64,000 nucleotides of DNA, taken from contig CAVPOY010000001.1 in NCBI GenBank assembly GCA_963707135.1, positions 62,001 through 126,000 of the forward strand, in the 5' to 3' direction. The notes beneath the pieces are model-generated. The model was not told the DNA's origin. It ran no database searches and saw only the letters and a list, made by a program, of their open reading frames with translations. Numbering within the stretch: position 1 is the first letter of the stretch; every line of letters starts with the position of its first letter. Shown piece after piece: positions 46,384 through 55,447 of the stretch. The position numbers were made by a program, and so were the translations under genes. This DNA comes from JBGSTR01 sp963707135 (GTDB taxonomy: Bacteria; Pseudomonadota; Gammaproteobacteria; Chromatiales; Chromatiaceae).

Positions 46384-46860
46384 ATGAACACATTCCCAAT
46401 GATTGTCTTGGTTGCACTTATTCCTGTAGGCGCGCTGGCGGGCGCCGACACGGCCGGCATACAAGTAGACTCCATCACTATTTCTTCCGGAACCGTGAGC
46501 CGGGTTGACAGGGATTCCGCTATCGCGAAATGTCAGGGGCGCAAATGCGCGGGCCCCGGAGACACGATAAAAAATCAGGCCGGTATCCAGGGTATGGATC
46601 GGCTGTCGGGTAATCGGGGCGGGCAGACGACATCGGGCGGCAAGAAGGGCGCGCGGCACCTCGAGGACGTGGAATCCGGCTTCCAGACGGTGGGCAACTG
46701 CGGCGGCGAGGCCACGGCGGGCAGCAAGAAGGGCAGCCGGCATTCCGACACGCCGGATGCCAGCCTCCAGCTTGCCGGGAATCGAGGCGGGCAGGTCAGT
46801 TCGGGAGCGAAAAAGGGTGCGAGGCACTCCGACGTTCCGGTTGGCGGGCAGCAGGCTTAG
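46384..46860 (+). CDS. Secreted basic Gly-rich protein with three 28-residue repeats
   Basis: The ATG at 46384, with AGGA about ten bases upstream, gives 158 residues. A clear signal peptide (FPMIVLVALIPVGALAGA) is followed by a short region with two cysteines (Cys50, Cys55). Three units then repeat with an exact 28-residue period: GNRGGQTTSGGKKGARH (76-92), GNCGGEATAGSKKGSRH (104-120) and GNRGGQVSSGAKKGARH (132-148). Each has a basic KKG[AS]RH block followed by an acidic/Asp-Pro segment. No known family is recognised. It could be an extracellular or periplasmic matrix protein or a multi-copy peptide precursor. Confidence 0.65.
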   Translation: MNTFPMIVLVALIPVGALAGADTAGIQVDSITISSGTVSRVDRDSAIAKCQGRKCAGPGDTIKNQAGIQGMDRLSGNRGGQTTSGGKKGARHLEDVESGFQTVGNCGGEATAGSKKGSRHSDTPDASLQLAGNRGGQVSSGAKKGARHSDVPVGGQQA

Positions 46861-46993
46861 ATTCAATCCGCGACTGGGAGACGCGTCGCGGAGCCCAGGC
46901 TAGCGAACGAGCGAGGCCAAGGATGACGCCGCTACGAGACGGCTGACGAGGATCGCGATTGCGGCTGGCGGGGCCAGGGACGGCACCCCGCGC

Positions 46994-48064
46994 TCAGCCG
47001 CCCGCCGTGCGGTTCGAGGCCTCGTTCTTGAGCTTCTCGATCGTCTTGGCTCGAGTAAACTGCTGATAAGTCGTACCGTTCAGATAGGCCTTCTCGAGCA
47101 CGTAGAGCAGGGCTCGTTCCATGCGTTGGCGCAATACCAGCGACTCGAGCCGAAACACCTCCTGTCCCGATTCGTCGAAGAAGAGCAGCGCGGGGACCTG
47201 TGCGATACCCAGCCGCTCGGCCCAGGCCGCGGGGTTCGACCGCTCGCCGGCGGGGGTGACGACCGGGGTGTCCGAGTCTGACCAGTCGAACCGAGCCGTC
47301 TCGTAGCGGTCGAGAAGCTGGCGTACCGGTGGGTAGGAGAGCACCTCCGATTGAAGCTGTCGGCATTCCGTGCAGTCCTCCGCCTCGAACAGAACCAGTA
47401 TTGGCCTCCGTGCCGGTACGCCGGTGTGGTCGAGCACCTGGGGTCCATTTCCGAGCAGAGCGCTGTCCTCTGGCTCGGCCGATCTCGGAGTTCCCTCGGT
47501 TTTCTGCCGTGCGGCGAAGGTGCGCAGGGTCTCGGTCCGGTAGTGGCCGCCGCCCAGATAGTCGAGGACCGTACGAAAGCGGGCCGGGGGGTAGTAGCCC
47601 CGGATGCGTAGCAGGGGCTCGCCGTCGGCACCATAAAACAGCAAGGTAGGCGACACGGAGGCACCCTCCCTGATGGCGAAGTCCTTTACCCTCAGGCGCT
47701 CACCGGCGAAATCGGTCATCTCGAGATCGCTGAACATGTCGAGGCCGATCGCGTCGAACCGCGCACGTAGATCGGCCTGGAGCTTCGGGTCGGCGAGCGT
47801 GTGCTCGACGAATGCCTTGCAATAGGCGCAGCCCTCGGAGCCGAAGTAAAGCATCAAGCCGGTCTTGCCGCTGTCCTGGGCATCCGCTAGGTCGTCCCCC
47901 AGGTCCAGGAAGCTCGGCTTGAACCAGTCTGGGTACTGCAGGGTCACGATCTCGCCGTCGTCGAACAGCATCGCGCCCGGATCACCGGTCGCCGATGCGA
48001 ATCGGCCCGTATGAAGAAAAACAACAGCGAGCAAGAGCCAACCGATGCGGTAATGGGAATTCAT
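46994..48064 (-). CDS. Periplasmic double thioredoxin-fold protein (SoxW-like)
   Basis: The ATG at 48064 follows AGGGAG and gives 356 residues. A signal peptide (WLLLAVVFLHTG) leads into two thioredoxin-like domains, the first with GSEGCAYC (Cys79/Cys82) and the second with FEAEDCTEC (Cys231/Cys234). cis-Pro candidates follow (SVSPTLLF, QVPALLFF). It is the last gene of the soxY-soxZ-yeeE operon, 80 bp after yeeE. A role in reducing or transferring disulfides or persulfides for SoxYZ is inferred. Confidence 0.82.
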   Translation of the reverse strand: MNSHYRIGWLLLAVVFLHTGRFASATGDPGAMLFDDGEIVTLQYPDWFKPSFLDLGDDLADAQDSGKTGLMLYFGSEGCAYCKAFVEHTLADPKLQADLRARFDAIGLDMFSDLEMTDFAGERLRVKDFAIREGASVSPTLLFYGADGEPLLRIRGYYPPARFRTVLDYLGGGHYRTETLRTFAARQKTEGTPRSAEPEDSALLGNGPQVLDHTGVPARRPILVLFEAEDCTECRQLQSEVLSYPPVRQLLDRYETARFDWSDSDTPVVTPAGERSNPAAWAERLGIAQVPALLFFDESGQEVFRLESLVLRQRMERALLYVLEKAYLNGTTYQQFTRAKTIEKLKNEASNRTAGG

Positions 48065-48144
48065 GATTCGCTCCCTTGCCGGCAGCCCGGCGTTGTGTCG
48101 TGCCTCTTTCGATGTTTTGGCGCCGCGGCGGCGGTGTCCGCCCG

Positions 48145-49173
48145 TCAGCGCGACGAGCGGTTGAGCCAGGCCATTCCGAGCGACATACCGCCGACGATAC
48201 CGGCGACCGCCAGCAGGGAGGTCGCCGAGAGCGTGGCTGCTCCGGTAAGTCCCTGACCGATGTTGCACCCGCCGGCAAGCTGCGCCCCGACACCCATCAG
48301 CGCGCCGCCGGTCAGGTAGGCGCCAACGCGCTCACCGGCCGGAGGGACCCAGCGAAACTCGCCGGAAGCAACCGCGGCCGCCAGGGCGCCGAACAGGACG
48401 CCCGGCACCAGCGCCATGGCGAACGCCGTCCCCGTCGCCTGTCCCATGGTGAGCCAAGTGAGGGTTCGCGCCAGCGGAGCGGCCATGGTGAGCGATGATG
48501 GCGGACGCGGTTCGAAATCGTCGGCTCCGATCACGCCGGTGACCCACCAGCCGGCGACTACCAGCAGACCGATGACCGCCCCCCCCACGACGGCACCCTT
48601 GTGGTCCCGCCAGCGGCCCAAGAACAGCACGCCCGCGAAACAGGCGACGCCTAGACCTAGCGGCAGCACCCACAAGGGCCAATGCAGCAGCGCCGAGAGC
48701 GATGCGTCACCGGCCGCGAGCGGCATCGCCCGCGCGGTTACCCAGACCAGAACGGGTTGCAGCACGCCGAACATGGCCGCCATCGCGGAGAGACCAAAGG
48801 TTATCAGCGCCAGCAGTGCGCCGAGGTTGCCCTCGGCGGTCCGGACCAGCGTGCGCGACGCGCAGCCCCCGGCCAGCATCGCGCCGAGGCCGAATAGCAG
48901 GCCGCCGCCGAGCGCGCCCAGCCAGTTGAGGGAGGGCCTTCGGTAGGCCGTGTCGGCGATGGCCACCAGATCGAGCCACTCCAGGGCGAAGGTCCCGAGC
49001 ACGGCGACGCCGAGCGCGGCCAGATAGGCGTGCAGCTGCCGGTAATCGCGCATCAGCGCGAGGTTGCTGAAGGCCGACACCACGCAGAACCGGGACCGCT
49101 GGGCGACGACACCGAAGGCGATCCCGATGCCCAGGCCCCCACCCGCCAACCATGGGTTGATTTGATCCCACAT
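48145..49173 (-). CDS. YeeE/YedE family (TsuA-like) sulfur-compound transporter
   Basis: The 342-residue membrane protein has about ten helices and the family's conserved cysteines: RSRFC (Cys30), LAGGCASRTL (Cys104) and LAGGCNIGQG (Cys303). In TsuA, equivalent cysteines guide thiosulfate across the membrane. The ATG at 49173 (MWDQINPW) follows AGAGGG. As sequenced the frame is open all the way into soxZ because of an upstream base insertion. It sits between soxZ and the double thioredoxin. Confidence 0.9.
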   Translation of the reverse strand: MWDQINPWLAGGGLGIGIAFGVVAQRSRFCVVSAFSNLALMRDYRQLHAYLAALGVAVLGTFALEWLDLVAIADTAYRRPSLNWLGALGGGLLFGLGAMLAGGCASRTLVRTAEGNLGALLALITFGLSAMAAMFGVLQPVLVWVTARAMPLAAGDASLSALLHWPLWVLPLGLGVACFAGVLFLGRWRDHKGAVVGGAVIGLLVVAGWWVTGVIGADDFEPRPPSSLTMAAPLARTLTWLTMGQATGTAFAMALVPGVLFGALAAAVASGEFRWVPPAGERVGAYLTGGALMGVGAQLAGGCNIGQGLTGAATLSATSLLAVAGIVGGMSLGMAWLNRSSR

Positions 49174-49187
49174 GCCGATTGGGCCCT

Positions 49188-49512
49188 CTATTGCACGATG
49201 GTCTCGAGGGCGTCTGTCGTCCCCTCGATCGTCGCTCCAGCGGAAGAGCACGCGGTCGCCCGGCTTCGCGTCGCGGATCCGGAAGGACAGGTAGGGGTTG
49301 CGGGCCATACCCCAGCTCCACTGGGTGCTCAGAACGGCGTCGCCATTGTGCTCACAGACCAGATCTCGGATGAAGTGACGCGGCACCTTGACCCCCGTCC
49401 TGGGGTCGGTGCGGTTGCCGGTCTCCATCGGATGCCGCAGAAGCAGCTTGACCTCCGCCATGCCGTCCTTCGTCCGAGCCAGGATTTTGTGCTCGTTTTG
49501 CTTCGTGGCCAT
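49188..49512 (-). CDS. soxZ: SoxZ sulfur-carrier partner, frameshifted at the C-terminus and open into yeeE
   Basis: The ATG at 49512 opens the SoxZ domain (KILARTKDGMAEVKLLLRHPMETG, in part AEVKLLLRHPMETG; then PRHFIRDLVCEHNGDAVL and WSWGMARNPYLSFRI). The usual end would be TTDALETIVQ followed by TAG at 49188, reached only by skipping one G in GAGGGGAC (about 49230). As written the protein reads DDRRPRDHRAIEGPIG and continues into the yeeE Met with no stop, making a 455-residue fusion. The length of 325 bases, one over a multiple of three, fits a single insertion. SoxZ forms the periplasmic heterodimer with SoxY. Confidence 0.82.
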
Positions 49513-49561
49513 GTCGATATCTCCATCGATTACCCTGAATTGCCCAATGCCCCGATGCGCA

Positions 49562-50026
49562 TCAGCCGCAGCCGCCGGCGGCCACCTGGACATGGCGCCG
49601 GGTGCTGTAATGCTTGCCGCCGCTTGTGACGACGGCGACCAGATCGCCCGATTTCGCCATTTTGACCCGGGTGGAAAGCTGACTGTCCAGCCGGGCGGTG
49701 AGATCGAATCGGCAAACCGCCGGAGTCGGATTCTCCACCGAGAACAGGGTGATCGTGAACGGCCCCGGAAGGTCGGTACGAACCACGACCGGCACACTGG
49801 AGCCGTCTTCGGCGATGGCCTTGGCCTCGAGCTGAACGCGCTTGCTCTCCTCGACGGAGTCGCCCGCGAGCAGGGCGGAAAGCGCATCGTCGAAGCTGGT
49901 TGCATAGAAGGCGTCCGCCGGCCAGTCGTCGGCCAGCACCGAAACCGGCCACAACAGCCCGGCCCTTGCCGCGATGGCGATCGGCCCCGTGGACATCGCC
50001 GCCTGAAGGAAGAATCTTCGATTCAT
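49562..50026 (-). CDS. soxY: SoxY sulfur-carrier protein
   Basis: The ATG at 50026 gives 154 residues starting MNRRFFLQAAMSTG, a twin-arginine-like signal. The immunoglobulin-like domain follows (SVPVVVRTDLPGPFTITLF), and the C-terminus ends VQVAAGGCG with the swinging-arm Cys153 that carries covalent sulfur intermediates. SoxZ follows 49 bp downstream and is coexported with SoxY in the family. The upstream open sequence is not conserved. A good -35 match (TTGACA at 50161-50166) lies on this strand, but its -10 is unconvincing. Confidence 0.92.
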   Translation of the reverse strand: MNRRFFLQAAMSTGPIAIAARAGLLWPVSVLADDWPADAFYATSFDDALSALLAGDSVEESKRVQLEAKAIAEDGSSVPVVVRTDLPGPFTITLFSVENPTPAVCRFDLTARLDSQLSTRVKMAKSGDLVAVVTSGGKHYSTRRHVQVAAGGCG

Positions 50027-50265
50027 GACGACTGCTCTGACCTGACTTTGGTGGTGATCTGCCGATGCCTCCAGCATTGTGGAGGCCGCGGCGGGACGCA
50101 ACGGAGACGGGGCGACGGTTTTCCGATCTTTTCTCGACCAAACTACAATCAAGTCGTTACTGTCAAAAATTGGTGCTGGCACGCTGCATGTAAGCCTCTT
50201 CAGGGTGAGGAAGGGCGCGAATTGGGCGTTGAACCAGGCCCTTTGGCCGCGGATCGGGCGAGCGC

Positions 50266-51957
50266 ATGGGAATGAGCTCCGAGCAAGAGTCGGTCGCAAT
50301 TCCGGACCAACCCTTCAGGGTCGGGGACTGGCGGGTAGACGCCTTCGCCAACGAGATCTGCCGCGACGATGAGGTGGTCAAGCTCGAGCCCAAGGTGATG
50401 CAGGTGTTGTGTCTGCTGGCGTCGATGCCCGGCAGCGTGGTTACCCGCGAAGCGCTCGAGGCCGAGGTCTGGCCGCGGGTCGTGGTGACCGCCGACGCGG
50501 TCACCAGCAGCATCATCAAGTTACGAAAGGCCCTCGGGGACGAGGCCAGACACCCCAGGTACATCGAGACCGTCTCCAAGAGGGGATACCGGCTGATCGC
50601 GGAAGTGAACCCGGGTGCACCGCGGGCGCCGGGTCCCGAGGTCGCCTACAGGCGAAACCGTATTGCCGGTCTGCTGGCCCTCTTGGCGGTGCTCGTCACG
50701 GCGGGTCTCTGGTTCCTTTCGGCTACGGACGATCCGCCGCCCAAGCCGATTGCCGAGGTTGGCGACCTGGAGCGGAAGCCCGGTATCGCCGTGCTGCCGT
50801 TCGAGAACCTCGGCGCCACGCCGGAACAGGACTATTTTGCCGCGGGAATCACGGAGGACCTAACCACCGACCTGTCGAAGCTCTCCGGCCTGCGCGTTAT
50901 CGCACGCGACTCCGCGCTGGCCTATAAGGGCAGCGGGGAAGACCCGACCGTCATCGCCCGGGAGCTCGGTGTCGACTATCTGCTCATGGGCAGCGTGCGG
51001 AGATCCGCGGACAGGATCCGGATCAACGTTCGCCTGACCGACGGCAGGAACGCGACCAATCTGTGGGGGGAACGCTACGATCGCCGGATCGACGACATCT
51101 TCGAGCTGCAGGACGAGATCGCGGGCCGGATCGTGTCGGCGCTGGAGGTTGAAATCGCGCCGGCGGACAGGGCGCGGAGGACCCGCAATCATCTGGCAAG
51201 CGTGCAGGCCTATGACGAGTTCCTTCGGGGACTCGACTACGATGGCAGGCGTTCCCTCGAAGACAGCCGACTGGCGGTACAGCACTACGGGCGGGCCATC
51301 TCGATCGACCCCGGCTTTGCCCGGGCTTACGCCGGCCTGGCTCTGGTGTACTCGCGCGAGGTTGTCGACGGCTGGGACCTGACGCCGGGCGACGCGCTGA
51401 CCCAGGCGGCGGGGCTCACGGAAAAGGCGAGAAGACTCGATCCCTCCGTTCCCCAGATTTGGTTCGTCGCCGGGTATATCGAGCTGTTCCGGCGCGACTA
51501 CGATGCCGCAATCCGGAGCGCCGAGCACGCGATCTCCATCAAGCCCAGTTATGCGGATGGCTATGCGCTGCTCGCCTGGATCCTGCATTTCGCCGGCCGA
51601 CCCGCCGAGGGACTGGCAAGCATGGAGTCGGCCGTGCGTCTCAACCCCCGAATCCCATCGGTCTACAGGCTGGTGCGAGGGGCGCTCTACTATGCCAGCG
51701 AGCAAATCGACAGGGCGTTGGCGGATTTCGAGGCGGCGGTCGAGATCAACCCGAACTACCAGCTCTTGCGACTCTGGCTCGCCGCCGCCTACGCCTCGGC
51801 GGGCCGGATCGAGGAGGCGCGGTGGGAGAGAGACGAGATCCTGGCGCTTGACCCCGAGGTCTCAACGTCGCGCGTCGAGCAGGCCCTGCCGATCCGGGAC
51901 CCACACTACCGCGAACGCCTCCTGAACGACCTACGGCGTGCTGGACTGCCCGATTAG
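50266..51957 (+). CDS. ToxR/CadC-type winged-helix regulator with TolB-like and TPR domains
   Basis: The 563-residue protein has an OmpR/ToxR-type winged helix (residues about 17-115, with LEPKVMQVLCLLAS and RYIETVSKRGYRL). A membrane helix follows at about 132-152, then a TolB/FlgO-like domain (IAVLPFENLGATPEQDYFA) and TPRs to the end (LLNDLRRAGLPD). The layout suggests a transmembrane sensor whose DNA-binding part is cytoplasmic. It is read away from soxY with 240 bp between the starts, so it is the best candidate regulator of the sox operon. It converges on a paralogue at 52011. Confidence 0.85.
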   Translation: MGMSSEQESVAIPDQPFRVGDWRVDAFANEICRDDEVVKLEPKVMQVLCLLASMPGSVVTREALEAEVWPRVVVTADAVTSSIIKLRKALGDEARHPRYIETVSKRGYRLIAEVNPGAPRAPGPEVAYRRNRIAGLLALLAVLVTAGLWFLSATDDPPPKPIAEVGDLERKPGIAVLPFENLGATPEQDYFAAGITEDLTTDLSKLSGLRVIARDSALAYKGSGEDPTVIARELGVDYLLMGSVRRSADRIRINVRLTDGRNATNLWGERYDRRIDDIFELQDEIAGRIVSALEVEIAPADRARRTRNHLASVQAYDEFLRGLDYDGRRSLEDSRLAVQHYGRAISIDPGFARAYAGLALVYSREVVDGWDLTPGDALTQAAGLTEKARRLDPSVPQIWFVAGYIELFRRDYDAAIRSAEHAISIKPSYADGYALLAWILHFAGRPAEGLASMESAVRLNPRIPSVYRLVRGALYYASEQIDRALADFEAAVEINPNYQLLRLWLAAAYASAGRIEEARWERDEILALDPEVSTSRVEQALPIRDPHYRERLLNDLRRAGLPD

Positions 51958-52010
51958 CGCTCGACTAAGTCGGGAGGTGTCCGCTCCACGGGCCCATGCC
52001 CCTGACCGGC

Positions 52011-53723
52011 TCAGAGGCCCAGTCCTGCGAGCACGGACACCAGCCGTTCCCTTTGCGGCTCATCAGTCATCGGGTAGGTCGCCAGCCAACGCCGGGTGGT
52101 GTATTCCGGCTGGATAGCCCGGAGCTCCTCCGCCTCCCACTCCGCCGCGTCCTGGTCTCCCACGCGCGCGAGCGCGGCGGCGAGATAGACACGGGCCTCG
52201 AGGCTCGCGGGATTGCGCGCGATGGCCTCGCGCAGGTTGATCAGTGCTTGCTCCGTATCGTCCAGAAAGAAATAGGTGCGGCCTAGCAGGAGGAAGTAGA
52301 GGTAGCCGGCCTCGGGGCTGAGCCGCATGGCGCGCCTGAGCAGAGGAACGGCGCCGGCTGGGTCGCCGATGTAGGTGTGGATGCCCCCTTTCAGAGCCAG
52401 CGCATCGGCGAACGAGGGGGAAAGGCCGAGCGCCTTGTCGAGGTGCGCCAGGGCCTCTTCGTGGCGACGCTGTTGCGCCCGCACGTATCCGATCACCCAA
52501 TGCACCTCAGGAAGGGACGGGTCTATCTGTATCGCGGTCTGCGCCATCTCCAGCGCCCGGCGGAGGGCAGCGTCGCCGTCTTCGGCCCACTGATTGCGGT
52601 AGTCGGCGGCGTAGGTCAGCGCCAGCCCCCCGTAGGCCCGGGCGAAGGTGGGGTCCAAGCGGACGGCCTGCCGGTACAGCGCCCGTGCCCGCTCGTTTTC
52701 CGGCTGCCCGCGGACCAGGAGCCCCTCCTGAGCGCGCAGGAAAAGGTCATAGGCATCCACCGAGCGGCTGAAGCGTTGGGCGAGCCGCCGCCGTTCGGCA
52801 TCGGTGACCCGCACCGCCAGCGTCTCCGCGACCCGCTCTCCGATCTCGTCCTGGACGGCGAACAGGTCCGCGAACTGCCGGTCGTAGCGTTCGGCCCAGA
52901 GCTGCCGGCCAGTAGCGGCGTCCGTTAGTCGCACCTCTACCAGTATGTGCCCTGACGTGCGGCGGACCCCGCCCCAGACCTGGTACCGAGCGGCGACGGG
53001 CGGACCCGGCGGCCCAGGGCTTGATGTGCCATCGCCGCCGACCACGGCGAGACCGGAGAGGCTGGACAGGTCCGCGGTCAGGTCGGCGGCCAGGCCCCGC
53101 GCGAGGTAGGCCTGATCCGGGTCCTCGCCAATGACTTGGAACGGGAGCACGGCAACGGTCGGATGCGCCGCGATCGCGATTACCGGGGCGGGAGCGATGT
53201 TCAGCGAGTGGGTGATGGCTGAAACGACGTCATCTCGCAGCAGGTAAAGGGCCGCCGCGATCAGTGCCACTCCCGCGAGGGCCAACGGCAGCAAGCGGCG
53301 CTGTTGTTTTTTCCGCAAGGTCGGCGACGAGTGGCCGATCGGGGTCGCAGGGCTGACCGGCGCGATCAGCCGATAGCCGCGTTTGGGGACGGTTTGGATG
53401 TAGTTCGGCTCGCGCGGATCGTCGCCGAGTGCCTTGCGCAGCTTGATGATCGCCTGCGTCAACGCGTCGTCGCCCACCACGAGGCCCGGCCAGACCCCAG
53501 ACAGCAGCTCGTCCCGGGACAGAACGTCCCCGGGGTATCGGGCGAGGAAAACCAGCAGCTCCATAGCCCGGGGTTCGAGGTGAGTGGCCTGCGAGCCGCG
53601 CTGAAGCTTGTTCAGCGCAGGATAGGCCTCCCAGTCGCCGATCCGAATCGGGGCCGCGTGCGCCGCGTCGCCCTCGGCTGGAACCGAATCCGGCCGTGTT
53701 TCTTGTGTCGGGTCCCGGTTCAT
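52011..53723 (-). CDS. Second ToxR/CadC-type winged-helix regulator with TolB-like and TPR domains
   Basis: This 570-residue paralogue has the winged helix at about residues 26-122 (HLEPRAMELLVFLARYP, TVPKRGYRLIAP), a membrane helix near 144-163, the TolB/FlgO-like segment (TVAVLPFQVIGEDPDQAYLARG) and TPRs. It ends with SVLAGLGL, echoing AGLPD in the other copies. It converges with the first, their stops only 53 bp apart, with no clear terminator between. Different ligands for the two periplasmic parts are likely, but not shown. Confidence 0.85.
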   Translation of the reverse strand: MNRDPTQETRPDSVPAEGDAAHAAPIRIGDWEAYPALNKLQRGSQATHLEPRAMELLVFLARYPGDVLSRDELLSGVWPGLVVGDDALTQAIIKLRKALGDDPREPNYIQTVPKRGYRLIAPVSPATPIGHSSPTLRKKQQRRLLPLALAGVALIAAALYLLRDDVVSAITHSLNIAPAPVIAIAAHPTVAVLPFQVIGEDPDQAYLARGLAADLTADLSSLSGLAVVGGDGTSSPGPPGPPVAARYQVWGGVRRTSGHILVEVRLTDAATGRQLWAERYDRQFADLFAVQDEIGERVAETLAVRVTDAERRRLAQRFSRSVDAYDLFLRAQEGLLVRGQPENERARALYRQAVRLDPTFARAYGGLALTYAADYRNQWAEDGDAALRRALEMAQTAIQIDPSLPEVHWVIGYVRAQQRRHEEALAHLDKALGLSPSFADALALKGGIHTYIGDPAGAVPLLRRAMRLSPEAGYLYFLLLGRTYFFLDDTEQALINLREAIARNPASLEARVYLAAALARVGDQDAAEWEAEELRAIQPEYTTRRWLATYPMTDEPQRERLVSVLAGLGL

Positions 53724-53871
53724 TCGGAAGTGGTGGTCACGACAAAATAGGGCTCGTCGCCGATTGTTCGCTAAAGCTTAGCCGTTTTGTCGGGAAGATC
53801 CTTCCGGTTCCCCCTATCATTTCCGCCGAATCGGCTCGCTTCGCCGTCCCGCGACCGAGAAGAGCTCCGTC

Positions 53872-54150
53872 ATGGCCGTGAACCTGAATCGAAGGCCGGG
53901 GGTTGCTCTGGCGGCCTGTTTAGTCCTTGTTCCTCGCCTATTTGTGGGCCGCGGCAGAGACGGGCATGCCGGCCGGCTGGACCTTCCAGCCGCTGGACGA
54001 GGCGCTCCGGCTTGCCAGGGAGGAGCAGCGGCGCCTGTTTCTGTGCTTCGGCCGGTAGGGTTGCCCGGCTTGCGCCATCCGCGAGGAGCGCTCGCCGGTC
54101 CTTTAGCCGACGTTCCTTCCGGAAGCTTAGCTTGGGAGATCCGCTATGAA
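53872..54150 (+). pseudogene. Thioredoxin-like protein remnant
   Basis: In the second frame the DNA reads AYLWAAAETGMPAGWTF, PLDEALRLAREEQRRLFLCFGR, then TAG where Tyr would be expected, and GCPACAIREERSP before another stop. The CPAC pair and FGR[Y]GCPxC context are those of thioredoxin-like domains. The start (MAVNLNRRPG near 53872) is in another frame, and the C-terminal part cannot be followed. It is a degraded gene. Confidence 0.45.
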
Positions 54151-54326
54151 GAATGCCCCTTGGTACGTGGACGCCTCGCAACCGACGCTGTTGGACTTAC
54201 CCGTCCGGCGCCGGCAGTTCGCGACATGGGTCGCCGCCGGCCTGCTTGCTTGGTGGTTGCAGGCTAAGCGCCGCCACTGGTCTCCGGGATGGACGGATCG
54301 ACGCGGCTCCGCCCCGCAAGCTAAGA

Positions 54327-55289
54327 GTGGCGGCGATCCAGATGACGCCCAGGCTCGCGGACGTCGAGGCGAACCTCGTCCAGGCCGAGCGACTGGTCGG
54401 GGAGGCCATCCGACGCGGCGCCGAGTGGATCCTGCTGCCGGAGATGTTCAGCTCGGCCGCGGCCTTCCACGAGGACATGGTCAGGGCCATCCGCCCGCTG
54501 GATGGGGCACCGGCGCGGCTGCTCAAGCGGATGGCGCGGGAGGGGAACGCCGTGGTGGGCGGCTCGTTTCTCGCGAGCGAGGGTGATCGCGTACGCAACA
54601 GCTTTCTGCTGGCGTTCCCGGATGGGACGACCCACCGCCACGACAAGGACTTCCCTACCTACTGGGAGGCCTGCTTCTATGAGGGAGGCGTAGACGACGG
54701 TGTTCTCGAAACACCCATCGGGCCGGTCGGAGTCGCGCTGTGCTGGGAGATGGTGCGTTCTGGCACCGCGAAGCGCCTGTCGGGCAGGGTTGGGATGCTG
54801 CTTGCCGGATCCACCTGGTGGACCCTGCCGGACGAGGCGCCCGCCGACCACCCGCTGCGGGCGGTAAACCTGGGGATGCTCCAGGAGTCCCCGCGGCGTC
54901 TGGCGAGAATGCTCGGCGTGCCGGTCGTGCACGCCTCCCATGCCGGACCCTTCGAGGGTTTCGACAGCCCGGAGCTGCCCGACGTCCCCTACCGCTCCGT
55001 CTATCTCGGCGAGACCCTGATTACCGATGCGGCGGGACACGCGCTCGCGCGGATGGGCCTTGCCGATGGCGCGGGGGTGATCACCGCCGACATCGACCTT
55101 GCCGCCGAGCCGGCGCCCTCGGAGACCATACCCGACCGTTTCTGGCTGCCGGAGCAGATGCCGCCGGAATGGACAGAGGCGTGGGAGCGCTGGTTCCCCC
55201 GCGGTGAGGACTACTACCGGACGGTGACCCTGCCGTTCCTGGAATCGGGGGAGATCGGAGAGTACGTCCCGCCCTATATGAGATCCTGA
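54327..55289 (+). CDS. Carbon-nitrogen hydrolase (nitrilase superfamily)
   Basis: I use the GTG at 54327 (VAAIQMTPRLADVEANLVQ) as start, giving about 320 residues; the frame is open upstream but without family features, and the ribosome site is poor. The Glu-Lys-Cys triad is visible: ILLPEMFSSA, HRHDKDFPTYWE and VALCWEMVRS. The enzyme hydrolyses a nitrile, amide or carbamoyl group of unknown identity. It is followed by a secreted cupin gene. Confidence 0.8.
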   Translation: MAAIQMTPRLADVEANLVQAERLVGEAIRRGAEWILLPEMFSSAAAFHEDMVRAIRPLDGAPARLLKRMAREGNAVVGGSFLASEGDRVRNSFLLAFPDGTTHRHDKDFPTYWEACFYEGGVDDGVLETPIGPVGVALCWEMVRSGTAKRLSGRVGMLLAGSTWWTLPDEAPADHPLRAVNLGMLQESPRRLARMLGVPVVHASHAGPFEGFDSPELPDVPYRSVYLGETLITDAAGHALARMGLADGAGVITADIDLAAEPAPSETIPDRFWLPEQMPPEWTEAWERWFPRGEDYYRTVTLPFLESGEIGEYVPPYMRS

Positions 55290-55447
55290 CCGCGGGCCGA
55301 TGCCTTGTCCCCGAGTCCGCCGGTGAATCTGCGGAAAAAGGTTGGTTTCCCGTCGGGAGATGGGACGGTCCCGATGCTTTACTTCTCCTCGTGAAGCCCC
55401 GCGTCAGGGGACTCCACAAGACGAGTCGATTTCACGAGGAGACCAGC

